From assembly GCF_019656655.1 (NCBI RefSeq), contig NZ_BPMV01000001.1, positions 2,790,001 through 2,854,000 on the forward strand: DNA of 64,000 nucleotides, read 5' to 3'. Source of the stretch: Tsukamurella sp. TY48. Its GTDB lineage: Bacteria; Actinomycetota; Actinomycetes; Mycobacteriales; Mycobacteriaceae. A program made the position numbers and the translations under genes. Shown here piece by piece: positions 35,900 through 46,239 of the stretch (positions are counted from its first letter, which is position 1; the number at the start of each line of letters is the position of its first letter). The notes beneath the pieces were generated by a model. The model searched no databases. It was not told where the DNA came from and saw only the letters and a program-made list of their open reading frames with translations.

Positions 35900-36742
35900 A
35901 TGTTCCACCACGAGGACCTCAACGCCCCCGCCTGGCAGCCTCCCGGTCCGGCGATCCTGTTCTGCCCGGCCGACCGGCCCGAGCGGTACGCCAAGGCGGC
36001 CGAGCGCGCCGATGCGGTGATCCTCGACCTGGAGGATGCGGTGACCGCCGATGCGCGGCCGGCCGCCCGCGATGCGCTGCTCGCGACCCCGCTCGATCCC
36101 GCTCGGACGATCGTGCGGGTGAACGCCTTCGGCACTCACGATTTCGCGCAGGACATCGAGACCGTGCGGCGCACCCAGTACCGGGTGATCATGCTGGCCA
36201 AGACCGAATCGGCGCATCAGCTCGACAAGGTGGCCCAGGTGGACGGCCTGCAGGTGATCGCCCTCATCGAGACCCCGCTCGGCGCCGTCAACGTGAACGA
36301 GATCGCGGCCCACCCCCGCTGCATCGGCATCATGTGGGGCGCCGAGGATCTGGTGGCCGCGATGGGCGGACGATCCAGCCGGTTCGCCGACGGTACCTAC
36401 CGCGATGTGCCGCGGCACGTCCGCTCGTCCGTGCGGCTGGCCGCCGCCGCGCACGGCAAGTTCGCCCTGGACTCGGTGTACATCGACATCGCCGACACCG
36501 AGGGACTCACGGCGGAAGCGCTCGACGCCGTGGCGCTGGGCTACGCCGCCACCGTGTGCATCCACCCGTCCCAGGTGCCCGTGATCCGCGCTGCCTACCG
36601 CCCCACCGACGACGAGATCGCGTGGGCCCGAGAGGTACTCGATGCCGAGGCCGAGAACAACGGCGTGTACCAGGTGCGCGGGCAGATGATCGACGCCCCG
36701 CTGCTCGCCCAGGCCCGCGCCATCGTCGCCCGATTCGACTGA
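35900..36742 (+). CDS. citE: CitE-family acyl-CoA lyase (HMG-CoA/citramalyl-CoA lyase, Rv2498c-like)
   Basis: A 280-residue HpcH/HpaI-fold protein. Conserved features are [21 protein letters not shown] with metal-ligand acids, VRVNAFGT, and the IMWGAEDL signature. Its M. tuberculosis counterpart Rv2498c has been reported as a bifunctional (R)-3-hydroxy-3-methylglutaryl-CoA and (S)-citramalyl-CoA lyase, joining leucine and itaconate breakdown. Here it sits 3 nt after maoC in the same operon, and no HMG-CoA lyase of the classical type is present. The products would be acetyl-CoA plus acetoacetate or pyruvate. Confidence 0.9.
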   Translation: MFHHEDLNAPAWQPPGPAILFCPADRPERYAKAAERADAVILDLEDAVTADARPAARDALLATPLDPARTIVRVNAFGTHDFAQDIETVRRTQYRVIMLAKTESAHQLDKVAQVDGLQVIALIETPLGAVNVNEIAAHPRCIGIMWGAEDLVAAMGGRSSRFADGTYRDVPRHVRSSVRLAAAAHGKFALDSVYIDIADTEGLTAEALDAVALGYAATVCIHPSQVPVIRAAYRPTDDEIAWAREVLDAEAENNGVYQVRGQMIDAPLLAQARAIVARFD

Positions 36743-36770
36743 TCACAACCGCTTCTTGGAGGAGACCGAG

Positions 36771-38396
36771 ATGACCACCCCGTCTTACGATCGAGGCGCC
36801 GCCGAACCCGCCCTGCTCACCCTCACCATCGGCGCTCAGCTGGAGCTGACCGCCGACCGGTTCGGTGATCGCACCGCCCTCGTGGACGTGCCCTCGGGCC
36901 GCCGCTGGACCTACGGCGAGCTGCTCGACGATGCGCGCGCCGTCGCGGCGGCGCTGGTGCGCAAGGGCATCCGGCGCGGCGACCGGGTGGGCGTCTGGGC
37001 GCCGAACACCCCCGAATGGGTGATCGTCCAGTTCGGCACCGCGCTCGCCGGGGTGATCCTGGTCAACCTCAACCCGGCCTACCGGCAACGCGAGCTGGAG
37101 TACGCGCTGAACCAGGCCGGGATCGTGGCGGTGTTCACGCTCAGCTCCTTCAAGACCTCCGAGTACGCCGCCATGCTGGAGGCCGCCCGCCCCGAGGCGC
37201 CCGAACTCCGCGACGTGGTGACCTTCGACGGTGACGGCTGGGCGGAGTACCTCACGACACCGTCGGACGACGAACTGTCCGACCTCACCGACCTCGGTGA
37301 TCAGCTCAGCGCAGACGATCCCATCAACATCCAATACACCTCGGGCACCACGGGATTCCCCAAGGGCGCCACGCTGAGCCACGCCAACATCCTCAACAAC
37401 GGCTACCTCGTGGGCGAGCTGTTGAACTACACCGAGCAGGACTCGATCTGCATCCCCGTGCCCTTCTACCACTGCTTCGGCATGGTGATGGGCAACCTCG
37501 CGGCCATCACACACGGTGCGGCCATGGTGATCCCGGGTCCGGCCTTCGTGCCCCAGGAGGCGCTGGCCGCGGTGGCCGCCGAGAAGTGCACCAGCCTCTA
37601 CGGTGTGCCCACCATGTTCATCGCCGAACTCGCTCTCACCGAATTCGATTCCTACGACCTGTCCAGCCTGCGCACCGGCATCATGGCCGGATCGCCGTGC
37701 CCCGAAGAGGTGATGCGCAAGGTGGTCGATCGGATGGGCATGAGCGAGGTGTCGATCTGCTACGGCATGACCGAGACCTCCCCGGTGTCCACCCAGACCC
37801 GGGTCGACGACGCGCTGGAGCTGCGGGTGGGCACCGTCGGGCGAGTCGGCCCGCACCTGGAGATCCAGGTGATCGATCCGATCGACGGCACACCGGTGCC
37901 GCGCGGTGAGGTCGGCGAACTCTGCACCCGTGGCTATTCCGTGATGACGGGCTACTGGAGCAACCCGGAGAAGACCGCCGAGGCGATCGACGCCGACGGG
38001 TGGATGCACACCGGTGATCTCGCGACGATGGACGAGCGCGGCTACGTGCGCATCACCGGCCGGATCAAGGACATGGTGATCCGTGGCGGCGAGAACATCT
38101 ACCCCCGCGAGATCGAGGAGTTCCTCTACACCCACCCCGACATCCTCGACGCGCAGGTGATCGGCGTTCTCGATGAGAAGTACGGCGAGGAGCTGATGGC
38201 CTGGATCCAGCTGCGCGAGGGGGTGGACTCCTTCACCGTCGATGATCTCAAGGCCTTCGCCGACGGGAAGATCGCTCGGCACAAGATCCCGCGGTACGTG
38301 CACGTGGTATCGGCCTTCCCTATGACGGTATCGGGAAAGATTCGCAAGGTGCAGATGCGGGAAGAGTCCGTGACGCTGCTTGGTCTGGAAGGCTGA
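36771..38396 (+). CDS. Acyl-CoA synthetase (AMP-binding, FadD35-like)
   Basis: A 541-residue ANL enzyme from ATG 36771, with GGAGGAG 7 nt upstream. The phosphate-binding loop [11 protein letters not shown] is at residues about 187-197. [18 protein letters not shown] and the C-terminal catalytic lysine region [10 protein letters not shown] follow. It activates a medium or branched carboxylic acid to its CoA ester and feeds the operon, possibly isovalerate or itaconate. In M. tuberculosis fadD35 lies in the same cluster. Substrate is not predictable. Confidence 0.9.
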   Translation: MTTPSYDRGAAEPALLTLTIGAQLELTADRFGDRTALVDVPSGRRWTYGELLDDARAVAAALVRKGIRRGDRVGVWAPNTPEWVIVQFGTALAGVILVNLNPAYRQRELEYALNQAGIVAVFTLSSFKTSEYAAMLEAARPEAPELRDVVTFDGDGWAEYLTTPSDDELSDLTDLGDQLSADDPINIQYTSGTTGFPKGATLSHANILNNGYLVGELLNYTEQDSICIPVPFYHCFGMVMGNLAAITHGAAMVIPGPAFVPQEALAAVAAEKCTSLYGVPTMFIAELALTEFDSYDLSSLRTGIMAGSPCPEEVMRKVVDRMGMSEVSICYGMTETSPVSTQTRVDDALELRVGTVGRVGPHLEIQVIDPIDGTPVPRGEVGELCTRGYSVMTGYWSNPEKTAEAIDADGWMHTGDLATMDERGYVRITGRIKDMVIRGGENIYPREIEEFLYTHPDILDAQVIGVLDEKYGEELMAWIQLREGVDSFTVDDLKAFADGKIARHKIPRYVHVVSAFPMTVSGKIRKVQMREESVTLLGLEG

Positions 38397-38400
38397 CGGG

Positions 38401-40287
38401 GTGCATTCGATCGATCGCTTCGCAGCCTCCGTCGGCGTCCCCACCGGCGATTACGACGCGGTGTTCCGCTATTCCGTGGAGCAGCCCGAACAGTTCTGGG
38501 GCGGCGTGTGGGACTTCTTCGAGCTGGGCGAGCGCACCGGCCCGGTGCTGGTGTCTCGCGAGATGCCCGGCGCGCAGTGGTTTCCCGAGGTGGAACTGAA
38601 CTACGTCGACCAGGTGCTCAGGTGGTCGTCGCTGCCGGGTGACGCGATCGTCGGGCTGTCGGACGACGGTACGCGCGTGGCGATCCCGTGGGCGGAGCTG
38701 CCGGCGCGGGTCTCCGCCACCGCCGAGCTGCTGCGTTCGCTCGGGGTGGGCACGGGCGACACCGTGGCCGCCTACCTGCCCGACGAGCCCTTCGCGGTGA
38801 TCGCCTTCCTCGCCACCGCGTCGATCGGCGCGATCTGGTCGGGCTGCGGGCAGGACTACGCGCCTGAGGGCGCGGCCGGCCGGATGGCCCAGCTGCAGCC
38901 GACGGTGCTGTTCGCGCGCGACGGCTACCGGTTCGGCGATAAGGACGTGGACAAGCGCGCCGACACCGCGGAACTGGCTGCGCTGCTCGGCGTTCCCTCC
39001 TCGCACGTGATCACCGCACTGCCGGAGCCGACGGCGCAGACGCCGCCGCTGGAACCGGTGCGCGTGCCCTTCGACCACCCGCTGTGGGTGCTGTTCAGTT
39101 CGGGGACCACCGGCAAACCGAAAGGCATCGTGCAGGGCCACGGCGGCATCCTCATCGAGCACGTCAAGGTTCTGGGCCTGCACAACGAGATCGCCGCCGG
39201 CGACGTCTTCTTCTGGCACACCGCGCTGAGCTGGATGATGTGGAACTACCAGGTGGCCGGCCTGCTCATGGGTGCCACCGTGGTGTGCTTCTCCGGTCAC
39301 CCGCTGGCGCCCACCGCCGATCGGCTGTGGCAGATCTGCGAGGACGAGAAGGTCACCTTCTTCGGCACCAGCCCGGGCCAGCTCCAGGCCTCGCGCAAGG
39401 CCGATCTCGACCCCGGTACGCAGCACTCGCTGGTGCTCCGCACCGTGGGGAGTACCGGTTCGCCGCTCGCGCCCGACCTGTTCACCTGGGTGGACGAGCA
39501 TGTCGCCCAAGGCCTCCCGGTGAGCTCGGTATCCGGTGGCACGGATGTGTGCAGCGCCTTCTGCGGCGGCACCGCCTCGGTGCCGCATGTTCCGGGGGAG
39601 CTGACGGTGCGCTACCTCGGCTGCGCGCTGGAGGCCTGGGCGCCCGACCGCACGCCGCTCGTGGACGAGGTGGGGGAGATGGTGATCACCCAGCCGATGC
39701 CGTCGATGCCGACGCACTTCTGGAACGACCCCGGCGATGCGAAGTACCGGGCCGCCTACTTCGAGCACGAGTGGACCGACAGAGCTGATGCGCCCGGGTC
39801 CGGCGGAATCGCGCCCAACGTGTGGCGGCACGGCGACTGGGTGGAACTGACCGACCGCGGGTCCGTGACCATCCACGGCCGCAGCGATGCGACGCTGAAC
39901 CGCAACGGCATCCGGATGGGCTCGGCCGACATCTACGAGGTGGTCGAGGCCGTGCCCGAGGTCGCCGAGGCGATGGTCGTGGGTGTGGACGGGCCGGACG
40001 CGAAGTACTGGATGCCGATGTTCCTCACCCTGGTACCGGGTGCGGAGCTCACCGACGAACTGGTGGCCCGGATCCGCACCGACGTGCGCACGCGGCTCTC
40101 GCCGCGACACGTGCCCGACGAGATCATCCTGGCCCCCGGCATCCCGCACACCAAGACCGGCAAGAAGCTGGAGATCCCCGTGACCGGCATGCTCGCAGGC
40201 CGTGAGGTGAACGTGGACCCCAAGTCCGTCGACGATCCCGACCTGCTCGGGTGGTACGAGGACCAGGGCCGCGCGCACACCTGGTGA
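38401..40287 (+). CDS. Acetoacetyl-CoA synthetase
   Basis: A 628-residue ANL enzyme from GTG 38401, 4 nt after the previous stop. It has the N-terminal ACAS-like domain (FWGGVWDFFELGERTGPV), the P-loop LFSSGTTGKPKG, WMMWNYQVAGLLMGATVV and the hinge and C-terminal RNGIRMGSADIYEVVE and HTKTGKKLEIPV. These features, and the ACAS-N start SVEQPEQFW-like segment, mark acetoacetyl-CoA synthetase rather than acetyl-CoA synthetase. It would re-activate acetoacetate released by the CitE-type lyase. The M. tuberculosis cluster uses ScoAB CoA-transferase instead, so this is a functional substitution. Confidence 0.9.
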   Translation: MHSIDRFAASVGVPTGDYDAVFRYSVEQPEQFWGGVWDFFELGERTGPVLVSREMPGAQWFPEVELNYVDQVLRWSSLPGDAIVGLSDDGTRVAIPWAELPARVSATAELLRSLGVGTGDTVAAYLPDEPFAVIAFLATASIGAIWSGCGQDYAPEGAAGRMAQLQPTVLFARDGYRFGDKDVDKRADTAELAALLGVPSSHVITALPEPTAQTPPLEPVRVPFDHPLWVLFSSGTTGKPKGIVQGHGGILIEHVKVLGLHNEIAAGDVFFWHTALSWMMWNYQVAGLLMGATVVCFSGHPLAPTADRLWQICEDEKVTFFGTSPGQLQASRKADLDPGTQHSLVLRTVGSTGSPLAPDLFTWVDEHVAQGLPVSSVSGGTDVCSAFCGGTASVPHVPGELTVRYLGCALEAWAPDRTPLVDEVGEMVITQPMPSMPTHFWNDPGDAKYRAAYFEHEWTDRADAPGSGGIAPNVWRHGDWVELTDRGSVTIHGRSDATLNRNGIRMGSADIYEVVEAVPEVAEAMVVGVDGPDAKYWMPMFLTLVPGAELTDELVARIRTDVRTRLSPRHVPDEIILAPGIPHTKTGKKLEIPVTGMLAGREVNVDPKSVDDPDLLGWYEDQGRAHTW

Positions 40288-40294
40288 TGCGCGG

Positions 40295-40329
40295 ACAAGG
40301 GCGGCGCCGAGTTCCGTCGCCGCCCTTGT
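40295..40329. terminator. Terminator of the acyl-CoA operon
   Basis: Perfect 12-bp arms ACAAGGGCGGCG (40295-40306) and CGCCGCCCTTGT (40318-40329) with an 11-nt loop, 8 nt after the acetoacetyl-CoA synthetase stop and before the convergent DUF4189 gene. Confidence 0.8.
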
Positions 40330-40340
40330 TGATCCGAGGA

Positions 40341-40721
40341 TCAGGCGTGGTTCGAGGTGCAGGCCCAGGTGTAGATGTAGCCACCGTTGCGCAGGGCGCG
40401 GTTCTGGGCGACGCCCAGGGTGTCGCCCACGTTGCCCCAGTAGCTGGCGCGGGTCTTCGCCACGGCGCCACAGCCGTTGGCGAACGAGGCCAGGATGCGG
40501 CAGTTGCCGTTGCAGTAACTGAGGGCGACGCGTTCCGCAGTGGCACGGTTGCCGTAATCGAGGGCGCGGCCCCAAGCGCCGTTGCTGCCCACGGCGATCG
40601 CGCCGTAGAAGACGCCGGGCGCGGCGTTGGAGGCGGCGGGCGCCACGGTGGACAGACCACTGGCGATGCCGATCACGGCCAGGCCGCCGGCGGCGAGACG
40701 CCGGGTACGAGAGAACGTCAT
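40341..40721 (-). CDS. Small secreted DUF4189-domain protein
   Basis: A 126-residue protein from ATG 40721 with GGAAGGAAACC upstream. The signal peptide ends near SNA-AP (residue 33). The mature part is a DUF4189-like domain: GAIAVGSNGAWGRALDYGNRATAERVALSYC, then a C..C pattern (CNGNC, GCGAV, WAC) giving four cysteines likely in two disulfides. This domain is common in secreted actinobacterial proteins and has no established function. It is the second gene after a lipoprotein on the minus strand, 31 nt apart. Confidence 0.82.
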   Translation of the reverse strand: MTFSRTRRLAAGGLAVIGIASGLSTVAPAASNAAPGVFYGAIAVGSNGAWGRALDYGNRATAERVALSYCNGNCRILASFANGCGAVAKTRASYWGNVGDTLGVAQNRALRNGGYIYTWACTSNHA

Positions 40722-40752
40722 GATGGTTTCCTTCCGGGGGAGTGTTCTGAGA

Positions 40753-41532
40753 TCAGTTGCCGTCGAGGGACTTCTGTTCGCCACCCTCGGCGGGGGCGGC
40801 AGGGGCCACGTCGGGCTTGGTGACGGTCACCTTCTCGCCCCACTTCGAGAAGGTCAGCGCGAGCGTCGCGTCCTGCACCGGGATCACGGAGATGCGCACC
40901 ACCTGGTGATCGCCGCTCGGCTGGATCCACACGGTGGTGCCCACCTCGGTGTTCGCGCCGCCCGTGGTCACGCGCGATCCGCTGATCGCCGCGATATCGG
41001 ATGCGGGAACGGTGCCGGTGATCTTCTCGGTCTTCTGCCCGTCGATCGTCTCGCTGCCCGCCGACCTCGGATTCTTGAGCTTGGCCAGAATGTTCGGGAT
41101 GCCCTTGGCGGGATCGAAGAGCGCGGTCACGTCGTAGATCGAATCGCCCTGGCCGTAGTCGGTGTACGCGCCGCCCGTCAGATCGGCGTACATGCGGCCG
41201 TCGATGAAGACGAACTTCGCCTCCACCGTGCCGCCCACGTTCACCCTCGCCGTGCCCTTCGCCGCGACGGACGGCTTGTTCTGCAGATCGCCGCTCACCT
41301 TCGTCACCGGAAGGTCCGGGATCGTGCCGGTGGTGGCGAGCTCGAAGTGCGCACTCGCGACGTTCTTCGAGGCGTCGGTGGCGCTCGTGACCAATCCGGC
41401 GGCGTCGACGGCGGACGCCGCGGCACTGGTCTCTGAGCCCGTTCCGCCGCCCTTATCGGAGCATCCGGTCAGGGTGACGGTGAGCGCGAGCGCGGCGGCC
41501 GCGGCGATCACTGTGGGGCGGGACGACTTCAT
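40753..41532 (-). CDS. LppX/LprAFG-family lipoprotein
   Basis: A 259-residue lipoprotein from ATG 41532. A type II signal peptide ends in the lipobox LTGC (Cys 24). A Ser/Ala/Gly linker is followed by a roughly 200-residue domain with the LppX_LprAFG pattern (VASAHFELATTG, VSGDLQNKPSVAAKGTARV split across two strands, FIDGRMYADLTGG, DPAKGIPNIL). Members such as LprG and LppX carry lipids (triacylated glycolipids, PDIM) across the periplasm in a hydrophobic pocket. No P55-like exporter gene is adjacent, unlike lprG. GGAGATC precedes the start. Confidence 0.9.
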   Translation of the reverse strand: MKSSRPTVIAAAAALALTVTLTGCSDKGGGTGSETSAAASAVDAAGLVTSATDASKNVASAHFELATTGTIPDLPVTKVSGDLQNKPSVAAKGTARVNVGGTVEAKFVFIDGRMYADLTGGAYTDYGQGDSIYDVTALFDPAKGIPNILAKLKNPRSAGSETIDGQKTEKITGTVPASDIAAISGSRVTTGGANTEVGTTVWIQPSGDHQVVRISVIPVQDATLALTFSKWGEKVTVTKPDVAPAAPAEGGEQKSLDGN

Positions 41533-41839
41533 GGGTGCGATCTCCTCGTAGTTCGATGGGAGAACTGTCGGCCAGGGCCCTTAACCGGGGCTTGCGTCCG
41601 CCTGAACCGGCACCGTTCCCGCAGGTTGTCGCCGCTGCCGGCGGAACCTACTCACCGGTAGCATCGGGACCGAGATAACCGCAGGTCATGCCCCATCGAA
41701 GGTCCGGATCGTCCACCTCGGTCAGTGAGATACGCCATTTGCAACGGGTCCCCGTCAGCGCTGATCGGGCGGGGCATAGAGTCGAACGCGGACCCGTGCG
41801 AATGCGGGTGGACCGAGTAACCAGACAGATGGTGAGCTG
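41533..41839. other. 307-bp intergenic region upstream of sucC
   Basis: Between the divergent lipoprotein gene and sucC. A TAGAGT sequence at 41777-41782 could be a -10 element for sucCD, with a start point about 50 nt before the ATG. No matching -35, hairpin or riboswitch was recognised in the rest. Confidence 0.4.
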
Positions 41840-43003
41840 ATGGATCTCTTCGAATACCAGGCGAAGGAACTGTTCGCTAAGCACGGTGTGCCAACCACGC
41901 CGGGCCGAGTGACGGACACCGCCGCTGATGCACGCGCAATTGCTGAGGAAATCGGCAAGCCCGTGATGATCAAGGCGCAGGTGAAGGTGGGCGGCCGCGG
42001 CAAGGCCGGCGGCGTGAAGTACGCCCCCGCCGCCGACGACGCGCAGACCCATGCGGAGAACATCCTGGGTCTGGACATCAAGGGCCATGTGGTGAAGAAG
42101 CTCCTGGTGGCCGAGGCCAGCGATATCGCGGAGGAGTACTACATCTCCTTCCTGCTCGATCGCGCGAACCGCACCCACCTCGCGATGTGCTCCGTCGAGG
42201 GCGGCGTCGAGATCGAGGTCACCGCCGAGGAGAACCCCGACGCGCTCGCCAAGGTCGCCATCGACGCGACCAAGGGCGTCGACCTGGCGCTGGCGCGCGA
42301 GATCGCCGAGAAGGGCAAGCTGCCCGCCGAGGTGCTCGACGCCGCGGCCGTGACCATCCAGAAGCTCTGGGAGGTCTACGTCGGCGAGGACGCCACCCTG
42401 GTGGAGGTCAACCCGCTGGTGCGCACCCCCGACGACCAGATCCTCGCCCTCGACGGCAAGGTGACGCTCGACGAGAACGCCGACTTCCGGCACCCCGATC
42501 ACCTCGTCTTCGAGGACACCGGCGCCACCGACCCGCTCGAGGTCAAGGCGAAGAAGCACGACCTCAACTACGTCAAGCTCGACGGACAGGTCGGCATCAT
42601 CGGCAACGGCGCGGGCCTGGTCATGTCGACCCTCGACGTGGTCGCCTACGCGGGCGAGAACCACGGCGGCGTCAAGCCCGCCAACTTCCTCGACATCGGC
42701 GGCGGCGCCTCGGCCGAGGTCATGGCCGCGGGCCTCGACGTGATCCTCGGTGACGAGCAGGTCAAGAGCGTCTTCGTGAACGTCTTCGGCGGCATCACCG
42801 CGTGCGACGCGGTGGCCAACGGCATCGTCGGCGCCCTGAAGACCCTCGGCGAATCGGCCTCCAAGCCGCTCGTCGTGCGCCTCGACGGGAACAAGGTCGA
42901 GGAGGGCCGGGCGATCCTGGCCGCCGCGAACCACCCGCTGGTGACGCTGGCGCAGACCATGGACGAAGGCGCCGACAAGGCCGCCGAGCTGGCGAACAAG
43001 TAA
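41840..43003 (+). CDS. sucC: Succinyl-CoA synthetase beta subunit (ADP-forming)
   Basis: A 387-residue ATP-grasp protein of usual length. [18 protein letters not shown] at the N-terminus, [15 protein letters not shown] (nucleotide-binding) and EVNPLVRT are typical, with the CoA-ligase half [17 protein letters not shown] at the C-terminus. It forms the heterotetramer with SucD and makes succinate, CoA and ATP from succinyl-CoA in the TCA cycle. It precedes sucD by 16 nt and is the Rv0951 equivalent. Confidence 0.98.
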   Translation: MDLFEYQAKELFAKHGVPTTPGRVTDTAADARAIAEEIGKPVMIKAQVKVGGRGKAGGVKYAPAADDAQTHAENILGLDIKGHVVKKLLVAEASDIAEEYYISFLLDRANRTHLAMCSVEGGVEIEVTAEENPDALAKVAIDATKGVDLALAREIAEKGKLPAEVLDAAAVTIQKLWEVYVGEDATLVEVNPLVRTPDDQILALDGKVTLDENADFRHPDHLVFEDTGATDPLEVKAKKHDLNYVKLDGQVGIIGNGAGLVMSTLDVVAYAGENHGGVKPANFLDIGGGASAEVMAAGLDVILGDEQVKSVFVNVFGGITACDAVANGIVGALKTLGESASKPLVVRLDGNKVEEGRAILAAANHPLVTLAQTMDEGADKAAELANK

Positions 43004-43019
43004 GGGAGACAACGACAAC

Positions 43020-43922
<903 letters not shown>

Positions 43923-43940
43923 CGCACGGCAATTCGGTCC

Positions 43941-43974
43941 ACGGCCCCGTCGTCCTCGCGGACGGCGGGGCCGT
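43941..43974. terminator. Terminator after sucCD
   Basis: 15-bp arms (43941-43955 and 43960-43974) pair with one G-U wobble around a 4-nt loop TCGC; CCCGTTTCC follows. It lies between sucD and the convergent MFS gene. Confidence 0.8.
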
Positions 43975-43995
43975 CCCGTTTCCAGGCGGCGTTTT

Positions 43996-45207
43996 CTAGG
44001 CGGTGTGCTCGACGCTCCGGAACACCAGGTACAGCACGAGCGCCGCCGCGGCCAGCCCCGCGCCGAGCAGGCAGGCGCCCGTCCACCCGGCGATCGGCCA
44101 CAGCGCCGCCGTCGCCGCGGAGCCCAGCGTGCCACCCAGGAAGAACGTGCCCATGAACACGGCGTTGATCCGACCGCGCGCCTGCGGCCGCAGCGAGAAG
44201 ACCACCGCCTGCGAGGAATTCAGCGCGGCCTGCTGCCCGATCCCCATGAGGACCAGGCCCACGATCAGCGCCGGCAGGCCGATGGCGCCCGCCGCGGGAA
44301 TCATGACCAACCACGCCGCTGACTGCACCGCCAGACCGCCCGCGGTGATCCGCGCGCCGTGGCCGCGGTCCACGAACCGCCCGATCGTCGGGCCCGAGAG
44401 CGCGCCCACGGCGCCCAGCAGACCGACCGCGCCGATCGCCGCCGGCGTCCAGCCGAACCGTTGGCCCGCCAGGAGGAACGTGACCGCCGCGCCCTGCACC
44501 ATGAACGATGCCAGCGCCAAGCCGATCAGCACCGACCGCAGTCGCAGCACGGGCAGCTCGCGGATCAGTCCTGCCATCGACGCCAGCAGCGCGCGGTAGC
44601 CCGACGGGGTGAGGCCCGGCCGACCCGGATCGTGCCGGGGGAGCGCCCGCGCCAGGGCCGCGGTCACCAGGACGATCGCCCCCGCCAGCACCAGGTACGG
44701 CGTGCGCCACCCGGACAGGTCCGAGAGCACGCCCGAGAGGAAGCGGCTCACCACGGTGCCCAGCACCAGTCCGCTCATCACGATGCCCACCGCGCGGGCC
44801 TGATGCTCCGGACCCGCGAGCTCGGCCGCGTACGGCACGATCACCTGCGCGCCCACGGAGGTCACCGCCGCCACCGTCGCCGCGATCAACAGCACCGTGC
44901 CCGACGGTGCCGCGCCCGCCGCCACCAACGCCGCGGCGGTGATGAGCAGGAGCGTGAGCGCCAGCGGGCGCCGCCGCACCGCATCCGCCATCGGCACCAG
45001 CAGCACCAGTCCCACCGCGTATCCGGCCTGGGCGGCGGTCACGAGCAGGCCCGCCGCGGTCTCGGACATGCCGAGGCGTTCCTGCAGCAGGCCGAGGATC
45101 GGATGGGCGAGGTAGTTCCCGGCGACGGACAGTCCCGTCGCGAGGGCCATGAGGCGCAGCAGTCCGGAGCGGGAGGCGGTGGGCGCTGCGGTGGAGGTCG
45201 TGGTCAC
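43996..45207 (-). CDS. MFS transporter (drug/arabinose-efflux type)
   Basis: A 403-residue protein with twelve hydrophobic helices. The MFS loop 2-3 signature is PMADAVRRRPLAL and repeats in the second half as RFVDRGHGARITAGG. GTG 45207 is listed as start; ATG 45249 (MCCTHRL) is in frame but has no ribosome site and an unusual N-terminus. It is divergent from a LysR regulator, which probably controls it. The pairing of a YnfM-like efflux pump with LysR is common; the substrate is unknown. Confidence 0.83.
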   Translation of the reverse strand: MTTTSTAAPTASRSGLLRLMALATGLSVAGNYLAHPILGLLQERLGMSETAAGLLVTAAQAGYAVGLVLLVPMADAVRRRPLALTLLLITAAALVAAGAAPSGTVLLIAATVAAVTSVGAQVIVPYAAELAGPEHQARAVGIVMSGLVLGTVVSRFLSGVLSDLSGWRTPYLVLAGAIVLVTAALARALPRHDPGRPGLTPSGYRALLASMAGLIRELPVLRLRSVLIGLALASFMVQGAAVTFLLAGQRFGWTPAAIGAVGLLGAVGALSGPTIGRFVDRGHGARITAGGLAVQSAAWLVMIPAAGAIGLPALIVGLVLMGIGQQAALNSSQAVVFSLRPQARGRINAVFMGTFFLGGTLGSAATAALWPIAGWTGACLLGAGLAAAALVLYLVFRSVEHTA

Positions 45208-45281
45208 CTCATCGACTATCGTCGGCCGCAAGCGATGAGTACAACACATGGTTGAGATCGAATGATCGATGGGATTGATCG

Positions 45282-46181
45282 ATGGAGCTGCAGCAACTCC
45301 GCTACGTGATCGCCACCGCCGAGACCCTGAACTTCACCCGCGCCGCGGAGCGGTGCCACGTGGTGCAATCCGCGCTCAGCCACCAGATCGCCGCCCTCGA
45401 ACGCGAGCTCGGGGCGCGGCTGTTCGACCGCACCAACCGCTCCGTCCGGCTCACCGCAGCGGGGGAGGCCTTCCTCCCGCAGGCGCGCGCCGCGCTGGCC
45501 GCCACCGAACGCGCCGTCGACGAGGTGGCCTCCACACTCGGCAGTGTGCGGGGCACCGTGACCGTCGGCATGATCCCCACCTTCACCGCCTTCGACGTGG
45601 TCGAGGTGCTGCGCCAGTACCGGTGCGCCCACCCCGACGCGGCCGTGCGCGTGCGCAGCGGGCCCAGCGAGGACCTCATCGACGAGGTGCGGCGCGGCAC
45701 GCTCGATCTGGCCCTCCTCGGTGTGCCCGAGGGCTTCTCCACCGCCGGGGTGATCGCCCGGAGACTCCGATTCGAGCGCCTCGTGCTGGTCGCGCCTGCC
45801 GCGCGGGGCCTCGTCGGGCCGCTGACCCTGGCCGATGTCGCCGACGAGCCCTTCGCCGACTACCCGGCCGGCGGTGCCGGACGCGCCGAGACCGACCTCG
45901 CCTTCGCCGCCGCCGGGGTGCAGCGGTCCGTGCCCTTCGAGGTGGACCGCTCCGAGACCATGCTCGCGCTGATCGCAGCCGGCCTGTGCGTGGGCACGGC
46001 CGCACCCGACACCGTGCCCGACGATGCCGCCCTCGCCGCCGTGCCGCTCGTCGACGGTCCGACCCGCACCCAGTACCTCGTGCATTCGAAGCTGCTCAGT
46101 CCGGCGGCGCGGGCGCTGCTGTCGATCGTCGACCGAACTCTCAGTGAAGTGAACCACAGAACGGTCGGAGATGGTGTATAG
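45282..46181 (+). CDS. LysR-family transcriptional regulator
   Basis: A 299-residue LysR regulator. The N-terminal winged helix ([38 protein letters not shown], residues 3-41; key helix [14 protein letters not shown]) is followed by a periplasmic-binding-protein-like effector domain. It is divergent from the MFS gene. The 74 bp between the two starts contains GATCGAT/ATTGATC, an imperfect inverted repeat at 45265-45281 just before the LysR ATG, which may be the autoregulatory site. Effector unknown. Confidence 0.88.
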   Translation: MELQQLRYVIATAETLNFTRAAERCHVVQSALSHQIAALERELGARLFDRTNRSVRLTAAGEAFLPQARAALAATERAVDEVASTLGSVRGTVTVGMIPTFTAFDVVEVLRQYRCAHPDAAVRVRSGPSEDLIDEVRRGTLDLALLGVPEGFSTAGVIARRLRFERLVLVAPAARGLVGPLTLADVADEPFADYPAGGAGRAETDLAFAAAGVQRSVPFEVDRSETMLALIAAGLCVGTAAPDTVPDDAALAAVPLVDGPTRTQYLVHSKLLSPAARALLSIVDRTLSEVNHRTVGDGV

Positions 46182-46239
46182 GGTGGTGACGTACTGGTCC
46201 CCGCGGGGGCCGATGTCGACCGTTCGGGGAGATGACTTC

